From: Saprospiraceae bacterium
GTDB taxonomy: Bacteria > Bacteroidota > Bacteroidia > Chitinophagales > Saprospiraceae
Length of the DNA: 5,287 nt
Assembly (NCBI GenBank): GCA_023300255.1
Contig: JALZWC010000113.1
Coordinates: forward strand, 1-5,287
Reading direction: 5' to 3'
This document shows positions 1 through 5,287 of the stretch, piece after piece; the first letter of the stretch is position 1; every line of letters starts with the position of its first letter. Both the position numbers and the translations under genes were made by a program. The notes below the pieces were generated by a model. That model made no database searches and was not told the DNA's origin. It saw nothing but the letters and a program-made list of their open reading frames with translations.

Positions 1-3
1 GCC

Positions 4-3000
4 TTAATACTTCTTACTCACTATAAATTTCTGCGCGATAAATTTAGTCCTATCAATCTTTGTTCTGATATAATAAAGACCGTTTGTATAGGAAGCTAAA
101 TCTATTCTAATAAGCTCCTCTGGTAGATCGACTATTTGATACTGTTCTTTGACTAAACCGTATTGATCACTGATGATGATAGTCCCTTTTTTGCCAGCAT
201 ATTGCTTTAAATTAATATATAATTCTTGCTGTGCGGGATTAGGAAACAAGCCAATTGCCTCTAGATCTATACCAAATTGAATTCGTCTTGCGGAAGAATA
301 TTGATGAGTACCACCTTGGAATACTTGCTTTAAACGGTAGTAATTATCTCCTAAAACGGGTTGAATATCAGTACTCTTGAAATAGCCTGTCTCTAAGCCT
401 ACAGGTCTATTTGGAATCATAGACAACTCTTCAAAATCAATACCATCCAATGATTTTTCAATGACATAATAATCACTTTTATAAGTTGTATTGGTCAGCC
501 ATTCTAACTGCACTTGACGATCATCTTTGTACACATTAAAATTCATATAGCTAGATACTCTACTCTCTGCTCCTTTTAAATATTGACTGACTCCTACGGT
601 AAACTCTTGCTCACAATAACCATCTCCTGAGCTACCTGATTGTTGAATTCTAATAACATAGGTATTGGCAGATAGTCCATAGATCAGTTGAGAAGCATGA
701 CAATTATCATTGCAGATATCCGAATAAATAGAAGAATTAATAAAGCGGTATTGAATACGATGCCAAGGCGCATCTACTCCATTTATCACAATTTGACCAG
801 GGCCACCAATCACTCCTATATTGGCACAGTAGCCTTCTTTATTCGAAGCGGAAAATGTTGTAACAGTAACAGGAACTTCAATAAGACAATATCCATTGGA
901 ACCGCCATTAGATTGTTCTACTCTAATCGTGTATACACCTGCTACTAGGCCAGTAAAAATGGCTGGATTATTACAGTTATCACTACATAACTCTGTGTAA
1001 CCACCGTTCAATCTATATAACACTCGCCTCCAAGGGGCTGTAATTCCACTAATAGAAATTTGTCCTTCGCCACCTGTTATAGATACATTTGCACAATAAT
1101 CGGTTGTAGCTAGAGGAGCTGGTGCGCTTACAGTAACAGGAATTTCAATAAGGCAATATCCATCAGAACCGCCGTTAGATTGTTCTACCCTAATCGTATA
1201 TGTTCCTGCTTCCAAACCAGTGAATACCACTGGATTATTACAATTATCACTACACAATTCTGAATAGTCGCCGTTCAATCGAAATAGCACTCGCCTCCAA
1301 GGGGCCGTTATTCCACTAATGCTAATTTGTTCTACACCGCCAACTATAGATACATTCGCACAATAGTCGGTAATTTCTGTACCACCATCTACTGTTTCTC
1401 CACCTTCTCCATCAACCACTACCCCACCGCCGACTGAAGAATTAGAGCAAGGTTCAGGACTTGTCACTTCTACAGAATCACTACAGTCCGTATTTCCCAT
1501 TGCATTTACAGAGATAAATACCGTTCTTCTAAATAAGGTTAAGGGGTCTAACTGACTCTGTATCATTAGAGAGAATGGCCCTAGCTCTACTGGTTCATTG
1601 TAATTTCCCATAATTAGTATTCCTGTATCTCCTGTACTCAGCGTACCTTCCCAGCCATCACTTACCGTTCCACCTGTTCTAAAAATCGTATAGGAAAAAG
1701 TAAAGGTATCGTCATTAGGATTTAATGGCGTACCATTATCATTACAAACTGGTTCACTTGCATCAATACCGATTGCACATTCTGCTGGGGCTACTTCACA
1801 ATCTGTTACCACAAAAGTAGTGGTAAAAGTGAGCACACAATTAGGCTCATTTCTATCTGTCACAGTAGCCGTAACACTCTTTGTACCTGGTAATCTATAG
1901 GTGACATTTAACGAACGTGGATCTACAGTACTAGAGCCTAATAAAGTTAGATCACCTCCAAAATCATAATCATATATATATCTTGGATTGTTTGGCGGAT
2001 TATAAGGATCATTGGCATCTACAAATATGCTAAACTCTTCTGTCAAGCATCCATCGACTACATTAAAAGTACCTGCCAAAGAACAGGGTGTTATTATAGA
2101 ACAAGATTCAGGAGCGAAGACTTCGGCCGTGTCACCACAACCAATATTACCAAGCGCATCTACAGAGATAAAAACGCTCCGTCTAAATTGAGTAAATGGA
2201 TCTAACTGACTCTGCTGCATTATGGAGAATGGGCCTAATTCTACTGGTTCATTGTAATTTCCTGTGATCGGAATAGCTGTATCTCCCGTTGACCAGAAAC
2301 CCTCCCAGCCATCACTTATTGTTCCGCCTGTTCTAATAACGGTATAGGAAAAAGTAAAGGTGTCGTCATTTGGATTTAATGGGGTACTGTTATCATTACA
2401 TACCGGTTCACTTGCATCAATACCGATTGCACATTCTGCTGTTGCATTAGAACAAGCTGCTGGGCTAATCGCTATTGTATTATCAGAACAACTAGGTGTT
2501 CCAATATGCGTCACACTGATATTAATATCATTCCCAATAGGGAAAGGTCCTAAAGTAGCTGGAGTAGTATAAGTTCCTGTTTGTATAAAAGCACCCAAAT
2601 TTGCATTATCGAAATTCGCCGTCCATTCATCGCCCATCGTACCTCCTGTACGAAAGGTGGTTAAATCAAAAGTAAAAGTATCATCGGTGGCATCACTTGG
2701 AGTATTATTATCATCACAAGTGATATTGGTCACATCTGCACCAATAGCACATTCCACCATTTCATTGGAGCATGTTACAGGACTAGTTACCACGATATTA
2801 TCCTCACAACTAGGAGTACCATTCGTTCTTGCGATTACCGTCATATCAAAACCTATAGGGAATGGTCCTAATAAGTGAACTTGACCATAAGTACCTTCTT
2901 GCAGAAAGATACCAAGGTTTCCATTATTTACTTCTAGTAAATATCCATCCCCCATGGTTCCGCCCGTTCTAAACACTTCTATATTAAAAGTATAAGTATC

Positions 3001-3528
3001 ATCAATTGGATCAGTGCGGGTACCTTGATTATTACATAAGATATCGGTAACACTAAGGCTTACTACACATTCGGCTGCTGGAACCACAGAACAAATACCT
3101 GGACTATTCACTTCCATAGACACCCTGCAGTTAGGATCAGCTACATCGTTTATACTGATGTCCACAGCAACACCACCCGTAATAACCGTTGGAGGATTAA
3201 TGTTGGTTGGTGTAAAATCCCCTGCAGCATAAGGGCCTAATGATATGATTTCTCCATAGTTAGTAGGGCCAAATAGAAAAGTTCCTCCACTTGATAGGCT
3301 AGCGCCTCCGTCCCACTGTCCTTCATTAGTATCACTAATCACCATTAAATCAAAAGTATAGGTGTCGTCCGACTCATCGGCTGTAGTTCCATTGTCATTA
3401 CAAACTTTATTTTGAATAACAATTTGTATAGAACAGTCTTGTGCTAACAGATCAATATAAGAGGTAAATAGTAGGACTAATAAGGGCAATAGTAGCCTAT
3501 TCCTTACTAAGGTAGTAATGGTTTTCAT
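4..3528 (-). CDS. Large modular T9SS-secreted surface protein, adhesin-like (1174 aa)
   Basis: Complete ORF, ATG to TAA. It is probably exported by Sec, moved across the outer membrane by the type IX secretion system, and displayed on the surface or released; adhesion is a guess from architecture. Order of parts: signal peptide 1-29; type A modules 32-146, 154-253, 260-359 and 366-476; PKD-like domain 482-577; type A module 584-694; Gly-rich linker about 698-720; type B modules 723-800, 812-889 and 901-980; fibronectin III-like segment about 994-1087; T9SS sorting domain about 1089-1174 with an FPNP motif. All 36 cysteines lie in the A, PKD and B modules, four each, which suits extracellular disulfides. 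No catalytic motif was seen. The start is fixed by the signal peptide; the leader is A-rich (TTTTTAAAAACAGAAGT before ATG) with no Shine-Dalgarno site, as is common in Bacteroidota. It lies downstream of ald on the same strand but past a terminator, so it probably has its own promoter. Function unknown; I do not recognise a named gene. Confidence 0.93.
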   Translation of the reverse strand: MKTITTLVRNRLLLPLLVLLFTSYIDLLAQDCSIQIVIQNKVCNDNGTTADESDDTYTFDLMVISDTNEGQWDGGASLSSGGTFLFGPTNYGEIISLGPYAAGDFTPTNINPPTVITGGVAVDISINDVADPNCRVSMEVNSPGICSVVPAAECVVSLSVTDILCNNQGTRTDPIDDTYTFNIEVFRTGGTMGDGYLLEVNNGNLGIFLQEGTYGQVHLLGPFPIGFDMTVIARTNGTPSCEDNIVVTSPVTCSNEMVECAIGADVTNITCDDNNTPSDATDDTFTFDLTTFRTGGTMGDEWTANFDNANLGAFIQTGTYTTPATLGPFPIGNDINISVTHIGTPSCSDNTIAISPAACSNATAECAIGIDASEPVCNDNSTPLNPNDDTFTFSYTVIRTGGTISDGWEGFWSTGDTAIPITGNYNEPVELGPFSIMQQSQLDPFTQFRRSVFISVDALGNIGCGDTAEVFAPESCSIITPCSLAGTFNVVDGCLTEEFSIFVDANDPYNPPNNPRYIYDYDFGGDLTLLGSSTVDPRSLNVTYRLPGTKSVTATVTDRNEPNCVLTFTTTFVVTDCEVAPAECAIGIDASEPVCNDNGTPLNPNDDTFTFSYTIFRTGGTVSDGWEGTLSTGDTGILIMGNYNEPVELGPFSLMIQSQLDPLTLFRRTVFISVNAMGNTDCSDSVEVTSPEPCSNSSVGGGVVVDGEGGETVDGGTEITDYCANVSIVGGVEQISISGITAPWRRVLFRLNGDYSELCSDNCNNPVVFTGLEAGTYTIRVEQSNGGSDGYCLIEIPVTVSAPAPLATTDYCANVSITGGEGQISISGITAPWRRVLYRLNGGYTELCSDNCNNPAIFTGLVAGVYTIRVEQSNGGSNGYCLIEVPVTVTTFSASNKEGYCANIGVIGGPGQIVINGVDAPWHRIQYRFINSSIYSDICNDNCHASQLIYGLSANTYVIRIQQSGSSGDGYCEQEFTVGVSQYLKGAESRVSSYMNFNVYKDDRQVQLEWLTNTTYKSDYYVIEKSLDGIDFEELSMIPNRPVGLETGYFKSTDIQPVLGDNYYRLKQVFQGGTHQYSSARRIQFGIDLEAIGLFPNPAQQELYINLKQYAGKKGTIIISDQYGLVKEQYQIVDLPEELIRIDLASYTNGLYYIRTKIDRTKFIAQKFIVSKKY
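7..264 (-). other. T9SS C-terminal sorting domain (type A)
   Basis: Residues about 1089-1174 match the Por secretion system tail: LFPNPAQQELYINL at the start, a middle strand with ISDQYGLVKEQ, then L-x-x-Y-T-N-GLYYIRTK and a Lys-rich end (KFIAQKFIVSKKY). In characterised T9SS cargo this domain is read by the outer-membrane translocon and cleaved by the PorU sortase, often with attachment to the cell surface. Whether this protein is anchored or released cannot be told from the window. Confidence 0.9.
268..549 (-). other. Fibronectin III-like segment before the sorting domain
   Basis: Residues about 994-1087 follow the pattern widely found just upstream of T9SS sorting domains: VQLEWLTNT, then YYVIEKSLDGIDFEEL, a central Y-x-x-x-D strand and NYYRLKQV ending in YSSARRI. 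The core Trp1010, the EKSxDGxxFE segment and the YYRLKQ strand are all present. It contains no cysteine, unlike the modules before it. It is probably a structural spacer that presents the C-terminal domain. Confidence 0.75.
589..1362 (-). repeat. Three tandem type B cysteine modules (B1-B3)
   Basis: Residues 723-800, 812-889 and 901-980. Each begins YCAN, then a GG-x-x-QI strand, a G-[IV]-[TD]-APW motif, a C-x-DNC pair, a G-L-x-A-x-x-Y-x-I-R strand and a final GYC before the last beta strand. Cysteines are 723/759/763/792, 812/848/852/881 and 901/939/943/972. B1 and B2 are identical at about 67 of 79 residues and offset by 89 residues (267 nt), so they are a recent tandem duplication; B3 is clearly older. 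The strand pattern suggests a small beta-sandwich domain with two disulfides. No function can be assigned from the sequence. Confidence 0.8.
1447..1779 (-). repeat. Type A module A5, near-copy of A4
   Basis: Residues 584-694, with cysteines 584, 595, 682 and 694. It is collinear with A4 at an offset of exactly 218 residues (654 nt) and has no gaps. At DNA level the 37 bases at 1751-1787 are identical to those at 2405-2441, which supports a fairly recent copy or ongoing gene conversion. It is followed by a Gly/Val/Asp-rich linker (about 698-720) that marks the change to type B modules. Confidence 0.8.
1798..2085 (-). other. PKD-like domain inserted between A4 and A5
   Basis: Residues 482-577. 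The segment YDYDFGGD (519-526) followed by VTYRLPGTKSVTATVTD (542-558) matches the PKD pattern of an acidic aromatic strand, then tY-x-x-PGt-x-x-Vt-x-x-Vt. PKD domains are immunoglobulin-like extracellular modules used as spacers or for protein and glycan contact. This copy has cysteines at 482, 494, 564 and 577, giving it the same four-Cys plan as its neighbours. Confidence 0.7.
2101..2433 (-). repeat. Type A module A4, near-copy of A5
   Basis: Residues 366-476, with cysteines 366, 377, 464 and 476. It has the same 17-residue Cys/Asp signature and LGPF motif as A1-A3, plus an insertion containing QSQLDP and FRR that it shares only with A5. Aligned by hand without gaps against residues 584-694, about 87 of 111 residues are identical. 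A1-A3 are much more distant, so A4 and A5 are a late duplication. Confidence 0.8.
2452..3435 (-). repeat. Three tandem type A cysteine modules (A1-A3)
   Basis: Residues 32-146, 154-253 and 260-359. Each module starts with Cys, has a second Cys exactly 11 residues on, and ends with a Cys pair exactly 12 apart (C32/43/134/146; C154/165/241/253; C260/271/347/359). The second Cys opens a 17-residue signature, C-[ND]-[ND]-[NQ]-x-T with a later D-D-T-[YF]-T-F. Then come a TGGT(M)GD segment in A2 and A3, an LGPF or LGPY motif, and a C-terminal SPxxCS. Linkers between modules are only about six residues, so the modules probably pack as a rigid rod. A1 is the most divergent: it lacks TGGT and is longer. 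The fold is probably a beta-sandwich, which is inference. The family resembles extracellular modules of Saprospiria proteins as I remember them; I know of no assigned function. Confidence 0.8.
3442..3528 (-). other. Sec signal peptide of the surface protein
   Basis: Residues 1-29 have a basic N-region (K2, R9, R11), a long Leu-rich core (residues 12-21) and a plausible signal peptidase I site after LLA29, leaving Gln30 at the mature N-terminus, a frequent pattern in Bacteroidota exported proteins. Cys32 lies nearby but the residues before it (A-Q-D) do not form a lipobox, so this is not a lipoprotein signal. Confidence 0.85.
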
Positions 3529-3654
3529 ACTTCTGTTTTTAAAAATGAATAAATTAAGTAAGTGTAAACAGACAAGGGAAAGTCCTTAATTTGGACGTTG
3601 ATTAAACAACTTCTTATATTGGTAAAGATAGATACCTAAAGTAGGAAACTGTTG
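3529..3654 (-). promoter_or_regulatory. Presumed promoter and leader region of the surface protein
   Basis: This AT-rich stretch holds no gene. Read on the minus strand, TAATTTAT (complement of 3550-3557) is a 6 of 8 match to the Bacteroidota -7 element TAnnTTTG, with a weak CTTG about 16 bp upstream. A small GTCC/GGAC hairpin lies at 3582-3596. None of this is strong; a promoter is expected here mainly because a terminator separates this gene from ald. Confidence 0.25.
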
Positions 3655-3709
3655 CAGTATTGTTCCAATTGATTTCAGTATTGTTCCATCTGCTTGTGTT
3701 ATTGTTTCA
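3655..3709. repeat. Three 13-bp repeats phased at 21 bp upstream of the surface protein
   Basis: CAGTATTGTTCCA occurs exactly at 3655-3667 and 3676-3688. A weaker third copy, TGTTATTGTTTCA (9 of 13), lies at 3697-3709. The start-to-start spacing is 21 bp both times, two helical turns, so bound proteins would sit on one DNA face. The block is 127-181 bp before the surface-protein start and downstream of the terminator for ald, where an activator or operator array would be expected. No regulator is identified; the regulatory role is inference. Confidence 0.45.
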
Positions 3710-3720
3710 AATCAACTGGA
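3664..3720. repeat. Imperfect inverted repeat overlapping the phased repeats
   Basis: TCCAATTGATTT (3664-3675) pairs with AAATCAACTGGA (3709-3720) at 11 of 12 positions; the single mismatch is A3668 against C3716. The arms enclose 33 bp that contain the second and third phased repeats. It could be a cruciform or RNA hairpin or a paired operator. It has no adjacent T tract, so it is not a terminator. Confidence 0.45.
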
Positions 3721-3771
3721 GATACTGATTAAGGGCTGGGCTACTCGATTTTTAGATAACCATTTAACTAA

Positions 3772-3807
3772 AAAAGCGACTAGAATAATAATATCCTAGT
3801 CGCTTTT
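3772..3807. terminator. Bidirectional intrinsic terminator between ald and the surface protein
   Basis: AAAAGCGACTAG (3772-3783) pairs perfectly over 12 bp with CTAGTCGCTTTT (3796-3807) around a 12-nt loop. On the plus strand it runs into TTTTCTTTTT (3804-3813); on the minus strand the A run at 3770-3775 gives six U. Both directions therefore meet the hairpin plus U-tract rule. On the minus strand it lies about 230 nt after the ald stop and would end ald transcription before the surface-protein promoter region. Confidence 0.8.
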
Positions 3808-3834
3808 CTTTTTAAAAAATCGTGTGGTATCTAA

Positions 3835-3867
3835 TGGTCGGATCAAACTGCACGTTTAATCCGACCA
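3835..3867. repeat. 9-bp inverted repeat with inner stem
   Basis: TGGTCGGAT (3835-3843) pairs perfectly with ATCCGACCA (3859-3867). Inside the loop AAAC (3845-3848) can also pair with GTTT (3854-3857), separated from the outer stem by one C/A mismatch. There is no directly adjacent T tract, so it is not a canonical terminator. In the ald transcript it would fold just upstream of the terminator hairpin and might stabilise the 3' end. Confidence 0.5.
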
Positions 3868-3894
3868 CTCCCAAATGAACAAATGCATGGTGGT

Positions 3895-4029
3895 TTTGTG
3901 TTTTTGTGGCATTTTTTTTAGGTTACCTTCATCAAAGTAAAACTAAATTTAGCCTGCCACGAAGGCACGAAGACACTAAGTATTTTTCTTTGTGCCTTTG
4001 TGGCAAACTATTTAAGTTACCTCCATCAA
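3895..4029. repeat. Intergenic palindromic repeat element downstream of ald
   Basis: GCCACGAAGGCACGAAG (3956-3972) faces CTTTGTGCCTTTGTGGC (3988-4004): 17 positions, 15 Watson-Crick and two G-U on the plus-strand RNA, around a 15-nt loop. The left arm is built from three 8-mers of the form CAC[GT]AAGN (3958-3981). The right arm and its tail are also present as a direct copy: 3895-3935 matches 3989-4029 without gaps at 33 of 41 positions, both copies ending in GTTACCT-x-CATCAA. It begins within five bases of the ald stop codon and codes for nothing. The same style of CACGAAGG/CTTTGTGC repeat is, as I remember, scattered between genes in many Bacteroidota genomes; that was not checked. Confidence 0.65.
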
Positions 4030-4033
4030 TTTT

Positions 4034-5149
4034 TTAATTTAAAAGCACTTCTGGTGATTCATATTTTAAATTAAACGCATCCGCTACGCCTTTATAGACC
4101 ACTTTTCCTTTGACAATATTTAAGCCTTTCGCTAAAGCTGCATTTTCTTTACAAGCCTGTTCCCAACCTTTATCTGCAAGTTGAATGGCATATTGTAAAG
4201 TCGCATTGGTCAATGCCAAAGTGGACGTATAAGGTACAGCCCCCGGCATATTCGCCACACAATAATGCACCACATCATCAATGATAAAAGTAGGGTTTTC
4301 GTGAGTGGTTGGCTTACAAGTTTCAATGCAACCACCTTGATCAACCGCTACATCTACCAACACGGTACCTGGACGCATTTCCTTTAGCATCGCCTTGGTG
4401 ATTAAATTCGGTGCCTTTGCTCCTGGAATCAAAACTGCTCCAACCACAAGATCACTTTCTTTGATTTGTTGGCGAATATTATATTCATTTGAATAAAGCG
4501 TCATTACATTTGCAGGCATAATGTCTGCTAAATGCCGAAGTCGATTTAGATTAATATCTAAAATCGTTACTTGTGCGCCTAAACCTGCTGCCATTTTAGC
4601 GGCTTGTGTACCAACAATTCCACCGCCCAATATTGTTACTTTACCTGGAGGTACACCTGGAACGCCACCTAATAAGACACCTCTCCCTTTCTCTGGTTTT
4701 TCCAAATATTTTGCCCCTTCTTGAATAGACATTCTACCAGCCACTTCTGACATAGGTACCAATAAAGGTAAACTGCGATCAGCTAGTTCTACCGTTTCAT
4801 AAGCTAAACAAACCGCTTTGCTTTTTATCATCGCTTTTGTCAAAGGTAAATGAGAAGCAAAATGAAAATAAGTGAAGACCAGTTGGTTTTCTTTGATGAG
4901 CCCGTATTCAGACTCAATTGGTTCTTTCACCTTTACGATCATCTCTGCAACTTTATAAGTGCTTTCGATGTCTTTTTTCATTTTAGCCCCTGCTGTTCTA
5001 TACTCAGCATCGCTGAAACCACTGCCTTCTCCTGCGGTTTTTTGCACATAGACAGTATGACCTCGACTGACTAAAGCACTTACCCCTGCTGGTGTTAGAG
5101 CTACTCTATTTTCGTTGTTTTTGATTTCTTTTGGAACACCGATTTTCAT
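4034..5149 (-). CDS. ald: Alanine dehydrogenase (NAD-dependent)
   Basis: Catalyses reversible oxidative deamination of L-alanine to pyruvate and ammonium with NAD+, in the cytoplasm; used in alanine catabolism or ammonium assimilation. Numbered from the chosen Met, the protein is 371 aa, the usual family length. It starts with the AlaDH/PNT signature (GVPKEIKNNENRVALTPAGV) and carries the pyruvate-site residues Arg15, Lys75 and His96, the nucleotide loop GGGIVG (175-180), Asp198 at the end of the second Rossmann strand (NAD rather than NADP preference) and catalytic Asp270. The conserved NMPGAVPYTST is at 300-310. No residue is missing. The frame stays open to an upstream ATG at 5174-5176, adding MSKLRKLKT, which the family lacks; neither start has a Shine-Dalgarno site, so the family match decides. 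Upstream, 5177-5287 holds no gene and only near-matches to the Bacteroidota -7 box. No lrp/asnC-type regulator gene is next to it in this window. Confidence 0.96.
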   Translation of the reverse strand: MKIGVPKEIKNNENRVALTPAGVSALVSRGHTVYVQKTAGEGSGFSDAEYRTAGAKMKKDIESTYKVAEMIVKVKEPIESEYGLIKENQLVFTYFHFASHLPLTKAMIKSKAVCLAYETVELADRSLPLLVPMSEVAGRMSIQEGAKYLEKPEKGRGVLLGGVPGVPPGKVTILGGGIVGTQAAKMAAGLGAQVTILDINLNRLRHLADIMPANVMTLYSNEYNIRQQIKESDLVVGAVLIPGAKAPNLITKAMLKEMRPGTVLVDVAVDQGGCIETCKPTTHENPTFIIDDVVHYCVANMPGAVPYTSTLALTNATLQYAIQLADKGWEQACKENAALAKGLNIVKGKVVYKGVADAFNLKYESPEVLLN

Positions 5150-5287
5150 AGTTTTAAGTTTGCGTAGCTTAGACATTCTTGTTTAAGCAAATAAGGAACG
5201 TGTGCAAAATAACTTCGTAATTTAGGCTGCTTCTTTTGTCCTTATTTTTTACTTTGTAAACAGTCTCTATATCAACATAGCTCCTAT

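Noticed and set aside
688..948. Plus-strand ORF of 86 aa
   Set aside because: It lies wholly inside the surface-protein gene on the opposite strand, in the type B repeats. It has no recognisable domain and is explained by the coding strand's composition.
2360..2878. Two plus-strand ORFs (2360-2572 and 2657-2878) whose products look alike
   Set aside because: Their similarity comes from being antisense to the repeated type A modules. It is not evidence for a real gene pair.
3442..3528. Lipoprotein signal for the surface protein because of Cys32
   Set aside because: The residues before Cys32 are A-Q-D, not a lipobox, and Cys32 fits the first position of the four-Cys type A module.
3956..4004. 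CRISPR-like repeat or transcription terminator
   Set aside because: There is only one palindrome with a partial second copy and no regular spacers, so it is not a CRISPR array. No T tract follows either arm directly, so it is not an intrinsic terminator.
3914..4027. Two tiny minus-strand ORFs, ATG-[GA]AG-GTA-AC[TC]-TAA, in the tail of each intergenic repeat copy
   Set aside because: Four codons each with a GGAGGT-like string. They come from the direct repeat itself, and nothing supports translation.
4521..5074. Plus-strand ORFs at 4521-4724 and 4850-5074
   Set aside because: Both are antisense to the intact and fully conserved ald coding sequence; shadows.
5177..5287. Promoter of ald with the Bacteroidota -33/-7 consensus
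   Set aside because: Only near-matches to TAnnTTTG were found (such as TTATTTTG and CTTATTTG on the minus strand), without a TTTG box at the right distance; too weak to annotate.

Overview
The window comes from a member of the Bacteroidota, most likely of the Saprospiria type (Lewinella or Saprospira relatives). The evidence is a very large secreted protein ending in a type IX secretion (T9SS) sorting domain, a modular ectodomain with many cysteines and aspartates of a style common in that lineage, moderately AT-rich DNA, and genes without recognisable Shine-Dalgarno sites. The genus assignment is inference.

Layout: there are two genes, both on the minus strand, so transcription runs from right to left. 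At the right, 4034-5149 encodes a full-length NAD-dependent alanine dehydrogenase (371 aa from the family-typical Met) with every catalytic residue in place. A 505-bp intergenic region (3529-4033) follows. In the direction of transcription it holds a repeat and palindrome element of CACGAAGG/CTTTGTGC 8-mers (3895-4029), a 9-bp inverted repeat (3835-3867), a strong two-way intrinsic terminator (3772-3807), and a block of 21-bp-phased repeats overlapping a long inverted repeat (3655-3720). The left two thirds of the window (4-3528) is one 1174-aa cell-surface or secreted protein.

The large protein reads, from N to C terminus: signal peptide; three type A modules; a fourth type A module; a PKD-like domain; a fifth type A module that is a close copy of the fourth; a Gly-rich linker; three type B modules; a fibronectin III-like segment; and the T9SS C-terminal sorting domain. 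Every type A, PKD and B module carries four cysteines (36 in total), as expected for a disulfide-stabilised extracellular stalk or adhesin.

The two genes share a strand but are separated by a terminator, so they are probably independent units: a housekeeping amino-acid dehydrogenase and a separately controlled surface protein. I see no clear new multi-gene system. The points most worth a second look are the phased repeats upstream of the surface protein, the intergenic repeat element, and the internal duplication history of the surface protein.
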